From NCBI RefSeq assembly GCF_000472505.1, contig NZ_AWZR01000004.1, positions 281,583 through 345,582 on the forward strand: DNA of 64,000 bases, given 5' to 3'. The notes under the pieces were generated by a model. It saw only the letters and a list, made by a program, of their open reading frames with translations, searched no databases and was not told the DNA's origin. The DNA comes from Luteimonas sp. J29 (lineage in GTDB: Bacteria > Pseudomonadota > Gammaproteobacteria > Xanthomonadales > Xanthomonadaceae). Positions 44,459 through 53,083 of the stretch are shown here, in pieces. The position numbers and the translations under genes were made by a program. The first letter of the stretch is position 1. Each line of letters starts with the position of its first letter.

Positions 44459-44485
44459 TCAGGTTCATTTCCCTCGCATTAGCAC

Positions 44486-45445
44486 TCAATAGCCCGCTGG
44501 CGTGACTAGCTCTGAGAACGGGTCATCGAACTTCTTGAACGCCGTCTCGAACACCGCATTCCGGTGGTACTCGAGATAGGTCTTCTGCTTCTGGTCGAAG
44601 GCGCCGCAGCGCCGGCCACTGGTCAGGTCGAGGCCGATTCTCTCGGCGACTTCGGACGGCAGGTGCGATGAGCGCACCAGCGTGCCGTTGTCCTCGAACG
44701 TGATCCACCCGCGGTCGAACAGCAGGTCGGCATGCGGCGTCAGCAGCAGTCCGTTTGCCCCGTCCACGCGCTCGTCGCCACTGACGCACTTCGACCAGGG
44801 CTTGATGTGGCTGGCGCGCAGGAAGCGCAGGTCGGCGACGCCGGTGAGCCGGCACTGCTTCTCGACCAGGAGCAGCCTGCGCTTGAACAGCGATTGCTTG
44901 ACGCGGATCTCCTGGACCTGCTGGGAGACCGTCGCGGACAGGTCGATCGCCGGGGCGATGCTGTCCGCAACCTTGTTCTGGAACGGGTCGAAGTCGTCCT
45001 CGACCGGTTTGAGCCTGAAGACGATGGCCTTGCGCAACGCACCCGAGGTGTCGGGGACACCGTGGTGCTCGTAGGTGCCGATGCAGCGGAACTCGCCCCA
45101 GAACCGGTACGGCTGGCCCTTGCCCAGGCTCTGGAACATGAGCAGCCTGCGGCCGTGCCGCAGGTGTTCCCGGATCGCGCGGTTGCCGCGCGTGTCCTGC
45201 ATGTCGCCGGACTGGCCCTCGCCGTAGTAGTGGAAGACGTTCTGCCCGTCCTCGATCTCCCAGTGGTCCCAGTAGCTGTGCTGGGAGCCGGCCTCGCCGG
45301 TGAAGAGGATGACGAACGGCGCGTTGCCCGGGGTGGAGATGCCACCCTGCTGCTGCCCGCCCAGGAGCCCATGGATCTGCTGCCGGCGGTGGTAGAGGGC
45401 GCCGACTTCAAAGGGCAGGTCCGTGGGCAGCTGGAGCCGCGGCAT
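44486..45445 (-). CDS. SRA-like - HNH endonuclease (type IV/modification-dependent restriction-like)
   Basis: 319 residues from ATG 45445. Residues about 15-145 resemble the ScoMcrA-type SRA domain (GLLGGQQQGGISTPG, SYWDHWEIEDG, FHYYGEGQSGDM, RFWGEFRC). That domain recognises modified DNA, such as 5-methylcytosine or phosphorothioate, in known relatives. Residues about 195-260 are an HNH nuclease with CRLTG, ASHIKPW (His213), Asn231 and PHAD/LFD (His238). It would cut incoming modified DNA. It sits at the right end of the island, next to a core-type alcohol dehydrogenase gene. No methylase is present, consistent with type IV restriction. Confidence 0.85.
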   Translation of the reverse strand: MPRLQLPTDLPFEVGALYHRRQQIHGLLGGQQQGGISTPGNAPFVILFTGEAGSQHSYWDHWEIEDGQNVFHYYGEGQSGDMQDTRGNRAIREHLRHGRRLLMFQSLGKGQPYRFWGEFRCIGTYEHHGVPDTSGALRKAIVFRLKPVEDDFDPFQNKVADSIAPAIDLSATVSQQVQEIRVKQSLFKRRLLLVEKQCRLTGVADLRFLRASHIKPWSKCVSGDERVDGANGLLLTPHADLLFDRGWITFEDNGTLVRSSHLPSEVAERIGLDLTSGRRCGAFDQKQKTYLEYHRNAVFETAFKKFDDPFSELVTPAGY

Positions 45446-45607
45446 GCGCTCCAGGATAGCCGGCGGCCAGGCGAAGGGAAGCCCTGCCGTGGGGCGCTTC
45501 GGCACGGCAGGCGCCGTGGGATATGGGGAGTGGGGCGAGCCCCCGCTGGAGCTGCGCGGCCCCGCGGCGGAGTATCTTGTCGGCCTACGTTGCAGGAGGT
45601 ACCCACC

Positions 45608-46627
45608 ATGACCACGACCCCCTACCGCGCCTGGGCGGCGCCGAAGGCCGGCGCCCCGCTGGAACCGTTCGAGTACGACCCCGGCCCGCTGGGCGACGAG
45701 GAGGTGGAGATCACCGTCGAGCACTGCGGGCTGTGCCACTCCGACCTGTCGATGCTGGACAACGAATGGGGCTTCACCGCCTACCCGTTCGTGCCCGGCC
45801 ACGAGGTGGTGGGGCGGGTGACCGCGCTGGGACCGAACGCCAGGGGCGTGGCGCTGGGGCAGCGCGTGGGCCTGGGCTGGAACGCGCGCAGCTGCCTGCA
45901 CTGCGACGCCTGCCTGGCCGGCGACCAGCACCTGTGCCGCGAGGTGCAGGCGACCATCGGCGGACGCCATGGCGGTTTCGCCGAGAAGGTACGCGCGCAC
46001 TGGGTGTGGGTGGCGCCCCTGCCCGACGGGCTGGACGCGGCCGAGTCCGGACCGCTCCTGTGCGGCGGCATCACCGTGTTCGCGCCGCTGCGCGAGCTGG
46101 GGATCTCGCCGACCGCGCGGGTTGGCGTGATCGGGATCGGCGGCCTGGGCCACATGGCGCTGAAGTTCTGCCGGGCCTGGGGCTGCGAGGTCACCGCGTT
46201 CACCACCAGCGCCTCGAAGGAGGAGGAAGCGCGTGCGTTCGGCGCGCACCGCGTGGTGACCACCGGCGACGCCGCGGCGCTCAAGCAGCTCACCGGGGCC
46301 TTCGACCTGATCATCGACACGGTCAACGTGTCGCTGGACTGGCCCGGCCTGCTCAACGCGCTGGCGCCGAAGGGCCGCCTGCACGTGGTGGGCGTGCCGC
46401 TGGAGCCGATCGCGGTGCCGGCGTTCGGGCTGATCGGCGGGCAGAAGTCGCTGTCCGGTTCGCCCACCGGCTCGCGCGGCGCGATCGACAGCATGCTCGG
46501 CTTCGCCGCCCGCCATGGCGTGGCGCCGCAGACCGAGCACTTCCCGATGAGCCGGGTCAACGAGGCGCTCGACCACCTGCGCGCCGGCAAGGCGCGCTAC
46601 CGGATCGTGCTGGACGCTGACTTCTGA
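45608..46627 (+). CDS. Zinc-dependent NAD(P) alcohol dehydrogenase, YahK/CAD type
   Basis: 339 residues. The catalytic zinc ligands lie in EHCGLCHSDL and VPGHEVVG. The structural zinc cysteines lie in CLHCDACLAGDQHLC and the dinucleotide motif is GIGGLGHMALKF. The closest family pattern is the cinnamyl-alcohol-dehydrogenase-like broad-range aldehyde reductase (E. coli YahK). ATG 45608 follows GGAGGTACC. It marks the return to ordinary chromosomal genes. Confidence 0.92.
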   Translation: MTTTPYRAWAAPKAGAPLEPFEYDPGPLGDEEVEITVEHCGLCHSDLSMLDNEWGFTAYPFVPGHEVVGRVTALGPNARGVALGQRVGLGWNARSCLHCDACLAGDQHLCREVQATIGGRHGGFAEKVRAHWVWVAPLPDGLDAAESGPLLCGGITVFAPLRELGISPTARVGVIGIGGLGHMALKFCRAWGCEVTAFTTSASKEEEARAFGAHRVVTTGDAAALKQLTGAFDLIIDTVNVSLDWPGLLNALAPKGRLHVVGVPLEPIAVPAFGLIGGQKSLSGSPTGSRGAIDSMLGFAARHGVAPQTEHFPMSRVNEALDHLRAGKARYRIVLDADF

Positions 46628-46701
46628 ACGCGGCAGGCGTCCGGCCATGCCGGACGCCTCCATTGCACGCGACGAGGCCATTCCCGATGGGGAGCAAGCG
46701 C

Positions 46702-47160
46702 ATGAGCATCCGCCAATCCAGCCCCTGGCATCCCGTGCTGCTGGCGCTGGCCGTTGTCCTGTCCCCGGCCTGCGCCGCCGGGCCGGACCCCGACCTGCAG
46801 GCGCAGGTGTTCGCCGCCGAACGCGCGTTCGCCAGGACGATGGCCGAACGCGACCTCGACGGCTTCGCCAGCCATCTGTCCGACGAGGCCACGTTCGTCG
46901 AGGGCCAGACGCTGCGCGGGAAGGAGGAGGTGATCGCCGGCTGGGCCCGCTTCTTCGAAGGCGACGCGCCCCCGTTCTCGTGGGAGCCCGACCAGGTGGA
47001 AGTGCTGCCGTCGGGCACGCTGGCCCTGAGCACGGGCCTGGTCCGCGACCCGCAGGGCAAGGCGATCGGCCGCTTCAACTCCATCTGGCGCCAGGAAGCG
47101 CCCGGCGTGTGGAAGGTGGTCTTCGACAAGGGCAGCCCGCTGGAGCCGAACGACGGGTAG
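46702..47160 (+). CDS. Secreted SnoaL-like/DUF4440 (NTF2 fold) protein
   Basis: 152 residues from ATG 46702; an ATG at 46687 is also possible. The signal peptide ends near ACAAG. The mature protein has the small NTF2-like layout (AAERAFARTMAERDLDGFASHLSDEATFVEG .. WRQEAPGVWKVVFDKG). Such proteins bind or isomerise small molecules, but many have no known ligand. It is the only intact member of the 46.7-48.8 kb group. Confidence 0.82.
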   Translation: MSIRQSSPWHPVLLALAVVLSPACAAGPDPDLQAQVFAAERAFARTMAERDLDGFASHLSDEATFVEGQTLRGKEEVIAGWARFFEGDAPPFSWEPDQVEVLPSGTLALSTGLVRDPQGKAIGRFNSIWRQEAPGVWKVVFDKGSPLEPNDG

Positions 47161-47290
47161 CCCGTCGCGCCGGACCGGTCCGGCGGATGCACGCCGACGG
47201 CAGTCCACTCGCGCGACCGGGCCGCCTCGACTGCGACCCTCTGGCCTCCTCCGGCATCCCTCCATGGAGACCCTTGCCGAGGTGGCCGCC

Positions 47291-47418
47291 ATGCATCGCG
47301 CCTGCCTGTTCCTCCTCTTCGCCCTGTGCCTGTCGCCGGTGTCCGCGGTCGAGCCGCGCGAGGTGGCCGGCCGCGTGGCCGACGTCATCGAGCGCGAGTA
47401 CTTCGATCCGGGCCGCTG
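47291..47418 (+). pseudogene. 5' fragment of a secreted S41-type peptidase gene
   Basis: ATG 47291 opens a signal peptide (ending VSAVE) followed by EVAGRVADVIEREYFDPGR. This resembles the N-terminus of secreted tail-specific (S41) proteases. After about 43 codons homology stops and a cytochrome c sequence begins in another frame. The rest of the peptidase gene is absent. Confidence 0.5.
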
Positions 47419-48012
47419 CTCGGCGATTTCATCGAGCGCCGCGTGTTCCCGTACTTCGATGCCTGGAAGACCTCGGCCGGCGAGGGCGCCACGCCCGCGG
47501 AGCGCGCGTTCCGCGAGTCGGTCGCGCGCGGCGAGGAGATCTTCATGATGCGGCCGTTCTACATCCGGGACGTGACCCACCTGAACACGATCATCGGCAT
47601 GGGCAATCCGATCAAGCGCACCTGCGCCACGTGCCACAACATGCAGCACGTCGGCATCGATGGTGCGCCCGGATGGATGGACCTCGGCACCAACACCCTG
47701 CCATACGCGGAGAAGACCGAAGACCTGCCGCTGTTCAAGGTGACCTGCGCGCCCACCGCGCGCCCGCATCCCTACCTCGGCCACACCATCCTCACCACCG
47801 ACCCGGGCCGGGCGCTGGTCACCGGCAAGTGCGTGGACGTGGGCGCGGTCAACTTCCAGCAGATGCGCGGCCTCGCCGAGCGCGCGCCGTACTTCGCCAA
47901 CGGCGTGGCGGCCGACCTGATGGAAGTCGTCGAGTTCTACGATCGCCGCTTCGAAATGCAGCTGAGCGCGCAGGAGAAGCAGGACCTGGTCAACTTCATG
48001 AGTACGCTGTGA
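47419..48012 (+). pseudogene. 5'-truncated cytochrome c (CATCH) gene
   Basis: From LLGDFIERR the frame reads a cytochrome c domain with one haem site CATCH (in KRTCATCHNMQHVG). It ends with a helical tail (EVVEFYDRRFEMQLSAQEKQDLVNFMSTL) typical of the C-terminal half of diheme peroxidase-like cytochromes. No native start or signal peptide remains; the sequence is fused out of frame to a peptidase fragment at about 47419. The TGA stop overlaps the ATG of the next gene (TGATG), so they once formed an operon. Confidence 0.65.
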
Positions 48013-48805
48013 TGGCAAGGCGCGCGTGGTGGATCCTCCTGGCCCTGGCGTGTTCGTCCATCCCGGCCGCCGGCGCGCCGCCGGAGCCCGGCCGGCACCT
48101 GAGCTTCGTCGCCTGCCCGGTGATCCGCGACACCGGGTTGCCGTGCTGGCTGGTGGAGCACGAGGGCGAGCTGTACTTCCTCGGACTGCAGGGCGACAGC
48201 GCGTCGAGCTTCTATTCGCCCCAGTTCAAGCACAAGGCGCTCATCGAGGCGCGGGTCGCGGACGGAGGGCGCGTCTGCGGCGGCATCCCGCTCGCGGAGG
48301 TGCAGGTGTCGGTGATGCCGGAGATCGACCTGTCGTGCCAGACGATCCTGCCGGCCGAAGGCTTCTCGCCGCCGGCGTACGAGCGCGGGCCGGGTCCGGC
48401 CGTGCGGCCGCATCCGCCGGCGCCGCGCGTCAATCCGGAGCCCCCTACGACACGCGCGAGTTCGACATCGGGTTCCAGTTCGACAGCGAGTTCCTCGTCC
48501 GCCGCAACACGCGCAAGGTCGAGGACGCGGTGCGCTACATCGAACTGGCGAAGCCGTCGCGGGTGCGGGTCGAGGCCACCCGCGGCGTGTCGCGGCTGAG
48601 CAACGGCGAGGACCTGGTCGAGCCGGCCGGCATCGCCGAGCGGCGCGCCATGCGGATCCGGCGCATCCTGGTCGAACTGGGCGTGCCGCCCGACCTGCTC
48701 GACGTGCACTGGTCGGAGCAGCCGCTGCCGGGCAACGGCATCGACGACCATGTCCGGCGCCGCGTGACCGTCACCGTGGAGGTGCCGGAGCCGCCGGCAA
48801 CCTGA
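48012..48805 (+). pseudogene. Secreted OmpA-like protein gene with frameshift
   Basis: ATG 48012 gives a signal peptide (ending AAG-AP) and a Cys-containing N-terminal domain as far as RVNPEPP at about 48445. The continuation, PYDTREFDIGFQFDSEF.. to SEQPLPGN..VTVTVEVPEPPAT, is in the +2 frame and resembles an OmpA-like peptidoglycan-binding domain. Adding one C to the CCCCC run at about 48442-48446 restores one frame of about 265 codons. Either a one-base deletion or a homopolymer sequencing error explains it. Confidence 0.7.
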
Positions 48806-48856
48806 GGCGCGGCGCCATTGCGTACGCCGCGCGGCAACGTCCTGGACCCGGCCCGC

Positions 48857-49207
48857 TCAGTCGCCGCGTTCGCGCAGCGCCTGCTCGTATGCTGCGTTGA
48901 TCTCGGCCGTCCGCTGGCCGGCGAGTGCGCGGATCTCCGCGGCCATGGTCGCGACGCGGTCCGGGTGGTACTCGGCGATCCGCCGCCGCCAGGCCGCGGT
49001 GATCTGCTGGCGGTCCGCGTCGATGGCGACGCCGAGCACCTCCGACCAGTGGCGGGTGCCGATGTCGACGGTGACCGAGGCGTCGGGATCGGCCGAGCCA
49101 TTGCGCCCCGCGTCGTCGTCTCCTGCGTCGGACCGGGACAGGAACACGCTGACCAGCCAGTAGCCGACGGCGACCCCGCTCACGGCCACCAGCACTTCCA
49201 GCATCAT
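48857..49207 (-). CDS. Membrane-anchored J-domain protein
   Basis: 116 residues. One N-terminal transmembrane helix (about 1-24, starting MMLEVLVAV) is followed by an acidic linker and a J-domain (about 50-115) with the invariant HPD in EYHPDRV. J-domains stimulate Hsp70 (DnaK) ATPase; the anchor would recruit DnaK to the membrane, as in DjlA. The ATG overlaps the stop of the upstream membrane-protein gene. It is third in an operon with a DUF2167 protein. Confidence 0.85.
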   Translation of the reverse strand: MMLEVLVAVSGVAVGYWLVSVFLSRSDAGDDDAGRNGSADPDASVTVDIGTRHWSEVLGVAIDADRQQITAAWRRRIAEYHPDRVATMAAEIRALAGQRTAEINAAYEQALRERGD

Positions 49208-49923
49208 CGCAACAGATCTCCGGCGCGGGCGCGCGCCTCGGCCAGGCGCGCGCTGCGTCCGCCGCTTGCATCGTCGGCCAGGGCGAACAGGTCCAGGCGC
49301 GATGCAACCTCCGCGCGCAGGCGCCGGCGCGCGGCGTCGTCCAGGTGCGCCGCGGCGAACGCGAGCGGATCGCCGCGGAAGCCGCGCAGCGCGCACAGGC
49401 GCCGGTAGAGGTTGATCGCGTGCGGGGGACAGAGCAGGCCCTCGAGCGCGAGCGCCAGCACCTTCCGCAAGGGCAGGCCGAGCGCCGCGCGCTGCAGCGC
49501 GATCCATCCGGCCATCGCCAGCACCAGCAGCCAGGTGCCGCACAGAGCCGCCAGCAGCAGCACCGGATCGCGCGGACCCAGCAGCAGCCACGGCACCACG
49601 CCCAGCAGCACGATGCCCACCACGGTGGCGCCGAAACGGACCGGCAAGAGCAGTCGGCCGAAGCGCACCAGGTCCGCCGGCGTATCCACCTGGGCACCGG
49701 ACGGATGCAGCCAGCTCGCGCGCAGCCGGGTGCGCATCGGCAGAAGCGGGTTGGGCAGGGACAGGAACCGTCCCCGGGCCTCGAAACCGGAACCGGTCGA
49801 GACGCGCCAGCCACGGCCGGCGCGCTCCACCAGGACCTCGTCGAAGTGCAGCAAAACGGCCGAGTCCTGCAGGTACAGCGCCACGAGCGCAAGTACGAGC
49901 AGGATCTCGGCGGACGCCGCCAT
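49204..49923 (-). CDS. Uncharacterised membrane protein
   Basis: 239 residues from ATG 49923, or GTG 49926. An N-terminal helix (about 5-22), then a beta-rich soluble segment, then two adjacent membrane helices (about 100-145) and a cytoplasmic helical tail (about 150-239) are visible. Not recognised. It is translationally coupled on both sides (overlap with the DUF2167 stop, and ATGA with the J-protein), so it should work with them. Confidence 0.75.
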   Translation of the reverse strand: MAASAEILLVLALVALYLQDSAVLLHFDEVLVERAGRGWRVSTGSGFEARGRFLSLPNPLLPMRTRLRASWLHPSGAQVDTPADLVRFGRLLLPVRFGATVVGIVLLGVVPWLLLGPRDPVLLLAALCGTWLLVLAMAGWIALQRAALGLPLRKVLALALEGLLCPPHAINLYRRLCALRGFRGDPLAFAAAHLDDAARRRLRAEVASRLDLFALADDASGGRSARLAEARARAGDLLR

Positions 49924-50783
49924 CACTCTGCGGCCTTGCCCTTGCCGCCGAACAGCTTGCGGATCGCGACGGCGATGCCGGCCAGGCCCACCAGCAGCAG
50001 CTTCCAGAACTTGGCGATCGCCACGCCGATGGCGGCCAGCCAGCCCTTCTTCGACGCCACCGCCACCGCGCCACCGGTGATCAGGGCGGCCAGGCCGATT
50101 TCGGCCACGTGGTCGCCCGGGCGGAAGTCGCCGTAGCCTTCTCCGGCCACGTACGAGTAGCCCGGCACCAGGCCCTTGAAGTCCGCGATCGCGCCCTGCA
50201 GCGATTCCGGATCGGCGGCGACGGTCACTTCCATCACGCCGCGCCGGCCGAGCAGGCGCGTGTTGTAGTTCACGACCTGCGCGCCGGAGTTCTCGCTCTC
50301 GAGCAGAATCGCCCAGGCGAGCGCGCGCAGCTCCTGGTCGTAGCGCGGCTCGGCCGACCAGCCGACCAGCCGCAGCGTGTCCCAGCCGCGGCTGGAGCGT
50401 TCCCTGTTCCCATGCTTGAGGCCTTCGCGGACGCTGTCGAGCACGTCGTCGGCGTCGATGGATTCGTCGTCCTTGACGTAGCCGATCTCGTTGAAGTTGA
50501 AGAACGCGATCCAGTCGAGGTTTTCGGGCGCGATGACGTACTCGTCATAGCTGGTCGGAGGGTTCTCGAGCAGTTCGTTGAACCGGCGCGTGGCGGCCGC
50601 GTCGAGGAACGAATAGCCCTCCGGGACCCGGATCGTGGCATGCGTTCCGATCTTCCCGGTCGTGGGCCCGTGCTGCCACGGCAGCTCGGCGACGGGATTG
50701 CGGTCTTCCTGGGCCAAGGCGTTGGCCATGGGCAGCAGGCACGCGGCAACGGCCATGCAGGCCGCAAGCATGAGGCGCTTCAT
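49923..50783 (-). CDS. DUF2167 membrane protein
   Basis: 286 residues from ATG 50783. A signal peptide (ending ALAQED) is followed by a periplasmic domain with LPWQHGPTTGKIG and IRVPEGYSFLD. Then come a beta-rich region and a C-terminal pair of helices (about 230-275) ending in a Lys-rich tail. This matches DUF2167, a family with no known function that is often linked to envelope stress. It is first in an operon with a membrane protein and a membrane J-protein, and divergent from lldD. Confidence 0.85.
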   Translation of the reverse strand: MKRLMLAACMAVAACLLPMANALAQEDRNPVAELPWQHGPTTGKIGTHATIRVPEGYSFLDAAATRRFNELLENPPTSYDEYVIAPENLDWIAFFNFNEIGYVKDDESIDADDVLDSVREGLKHGNRERSSRGWDTLRLVGWSAEPRYDQELRALAWAILLESENSGAQVVNYNTRLLGRRGVMEVTVAADPESLQGAIADFKGLVPGYSYVAGEGYGDFRPGDHVAEIGLAALITGGAVAVASKKGWLAAIGVAIAKFWKLLLVGLAGIAVAIRKLFGGKGKAAE

Positions 50784-51070
50784 GAGGATGGAGTCCCTGG
50801 AGGTTGGCGAGCCGGCTCCCCGATGGCCGCCGGTGTCCCCCTGGCGGCGCTCGCGTCCGGGCCGGATCCATCCGGAGCGCGGCCCGATCATAGCAGCGCA
50901 GGCGGCCCCGCCGCCCAGGCGGCCTGCCATCGCGACCCGGCCGACGCGCGCGCGGGAGTAGGATTGGGGCACGCCGTGCGTGGCGACGCGCGGCATGGTT
51001 CCGCCGGTCAACGAGGAGGAGCGAGGATGACGCCAGGAGCCGTTCCCACCCGGTCGCACGGGGCCGCCGC

Positions 51071-52222
51071 ATGATCGTCTCGGCGCCCACCGACTACCGC
51101 GCCGCCGCCCGGCGGCGCCTGCCTCCATTCCTGTTCCACTACATCGACGGCGGCGCCGGGGCAGAGGACACGCTGGCGCGCAACGTCGCCGACTTGGCCG
51201 CGGTGGCGCTGCGCCAGCGGGTGCTGCGCGACATGTCGGGGCTCGACCTGTCCACCCGGCTGTTCGGCGAGCGGCTGTCGATGCCGGTGGCGCTCGGCCC
51301 GGTGGGGCTGACCGGCATGTACGCGCGCCGCGGCGAGGTGCAGGCCGCGCAGGCGGCCGCGGCCCGGGGCATTGCGTACACGCTGTCCACGGTGTCGGTG
51401 TGCGCGATCGAGGAGGTCGCCCCCGCGGTGGACCGCCCGATCTGGTTCCAGCTCTACGTGCTGCGCGACAGGGGATTCATGCGCAATGCCCTCGAACGGG
51501 CGAAAGCGGCAGGCTGCACCACCCTGGTCTTCACCGTCGACATGCCGGTGCCGGGCTCGCGTTACCGCGACGCGCACTCGGGCATGAGCGGGCCGTGGGC
51601 GGCGTGGCGCCGCTACGCGCAGGCCGTGGCGCATCCGCGCTGGGCCTGGGACGTGGGCCTGCTGGGCCGCCCGCACGACCTCGGCAACGTCTCGCGCTAC
51701 CTCGGCAAGCCGACCGGGCTGGAGGACTACATCGGCTGGCTCGCCGCCAATTTCGACCCGTCCATCGCCTGGCGCGACCTGGAATGGATCCGCGAATTCT
51801 GGGACGGCCCGATGGTGGTCAAGGGCATCCTCGAGCCCGGGGATGCGCGCGACGCGGTGAAGTTCGGGGCGGACGGGATCGTGGTGTCCAACCACGGTGG
51901 CCGCCAGCTCGATGGCACCGTGTCGACCGCGCGCGCGCTGCCGGCGATCGCCGACGCGGTGAAGGGCGAGATCGCGATCCTCGCCGACTCCGGCGTCCGC
52001 ACCGGGATGGACGTGCTTCGGATGCTCGCCCTGGGTGCGGACGCAGTCCTGCTCGGCCGCGCCTACGTCTACGCGCTGGCGGCGGCGGGCCGCAGGGGCG
52101 TGGAGCACGTGCTGGAACTGATCGACCGGGAACTGCGCGTCGCGATGACGCTGACCGGCACGCGTTCGATCGCCGGGGTCGACCGCGGGATCCTGGCCGA
52201 GCCCGGTCCGGCGGCGCGCTAG
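51071..52222 (+). CDS. lldD: FMN-dependent L-lactate dehydrogenase
   Basis: 383 residues, alpha-hydroxyacid oxidase family. It oxidises L-lactate to pyruvate and feeds the respiratory chain at the membrane. Motifs are [21 protein letters not shown] and WFQLYVLRD. The catalytic His is in [12 protein letters not shown] and the phosphate-binding part in [10 protein letters not shown]. It is complete, with the usual length. There is no lctP or lldR within the window; the 287-bp divergent gap to the DUF2167 gene must hold its promoter. Confidence 0.95.
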   Translation: MIVSAPTDYRAAARRRLPPFLFHYIDGGAGAEDTLARNVADLAAVALRQRVLRDMSGLDLSTRLFGERLSMPVALGPVGLTGMYARRGEVQAAQAAAARGIAYTLSTVSVCAIEEVAPAVDRPIWFQLYVLRDRGFMRNALERAKAAGCTTLVFTVDMPVPGSRYRDAHSGMSGPWAAWRRYAQAVAHPRWAWDVGLLGRPHDLGNVSRYLGKPTGLEDYIGWLAANFDPSIAWRDLEWIREFWDGPMVVKGILEPGDARDAVKFGADGIVVSNHGGRQLDGTVSTARALPAIADAVKGEIAILADSGVRTGMDVLRMLALGADAVLLGRAYVYALAAAGRRGVEHVLELIDRELRVAMTLTGTRSIAGVDRGILAEPGPAAR

Positions 52223-52281
52223 CGTCGCCGCGCGGAATGGCGCGTGCCGTCCGCGCGGCCACCCCGGCGTGCCGCGCGGCC

Positions 52282-52287
52282 TAGAAT
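52282..52287 (+). promoter_or_regulatory. Candidate -10 element (CTAGAAT) of the SDR gene
   Basis: TAGAAT preceded by C, 32 bases before ATG 52319. Fourth copy of this arrangement in the window. Confidence 0.45.
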
Positions 52288-52318
52288 GAAGGCCCCCGTC
52301 GCATCCTGGAGGACACCC

Positions 52319-52990
52319 ATGGCCACCTGGCTCGTGACCGGCGCCAACCGCGGCATCGGACTGTCGCTGACGAAGCAGCTCGCCGCCCGGGGCGATACGG
52401 TCATCGGCGTGTGCCGCAAGGCCGGCACCGTGCTCGCCGCCACCGGGGCCACCGTGGTCGATGGCGTGGACGTGTCGGACGCCGGGGCGGTGGCGTCGCT
52501 GCCGGGCCGGATCGGCGACGTGCGCATCGACGGCCTCATGCTCAACGCGGGCATCTTCACCAACGAGACCCTGGACGCGCTCGATGCCGACGCGTTCGCG
52601 CGCATCCAGCGCCAGTTCGAGGTCAACACCCTCGGCCCGCTGCGCGTGGCCGCGGCGCTGCAGGACCGCCTGGCCGACGGCGCCAGGATCGGCATCGTCA
52701 CCAGCCGCATGGGCTCGATCGCCGACAACGGCTCGGGCGCGTACTACGGCTACCGCGCCTCGAAGGCCGCGGTGAACGCGATCGGCAAGTCGCTCGCCGT
52801 CGACCTCGCCCCGCGCGGCATCGCCGTGTTCCTGCTGCATCCCGGTCGCGTGGCCACCGACATGCTGGGCGGCCATGGCGACATCGGTCCCGACGAGGCC
52901 GCCGCCAACCTCATCGAGCGCATGGACCGCCTGACTCTGGCCGACACCGGCACGTTCTGGCACGCCAACGGCACGCCCTTGCCCTGGTAG
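52319..52990 (+). CDS. Short-chain dehydrogenase/reductase
   Basis: 223 residues. The Rossmann motif TGANRGIG, NAG in MLNAGIF and the catalytic YxxxK in YRASKAAVNAIG are present. The length is that of a classical small SDR. It is preceded by GGAGGACACCC. Its substrate is unknown. It stands 96 bp after lldD with its own candidate -10. Confidence 0.92.
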   Translation: MATWLVTGANRGIGLSLTKQLAARGDTVIGVCRKAGTVLAATGATVVDGVDVSDAGAVASLPGRIGDVRIDGLMLNAGIFTNETLDALDADAFARIQRQFEVNTLGPLRVAAALQDRLADGARIGIVTSRMGSIADNGSGAYYGYRASKAAVNAIGKSLAVDLAPRGIAVFLLHPGRVATDMLGGHGDIGPDEAAANLIERMDRLTLADTGTFWHANGTPLPW

Positions 52991-53083
52991 GCGAGGCCCT
53001 GCCGAGGACGCCTGGCGCCGCGGCGAGGCAGGGGGGGCCGCGTCGACGGCCAAGGCGCGGGGGCGCACCGCGCCACGGTCCGC

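Noticed and set aside
41398..45600. An integrase or recombinase for the island
   Set aside because: No tyrosine- or serine-recombinase motif was found in any frame; the island is treated as a remnant.
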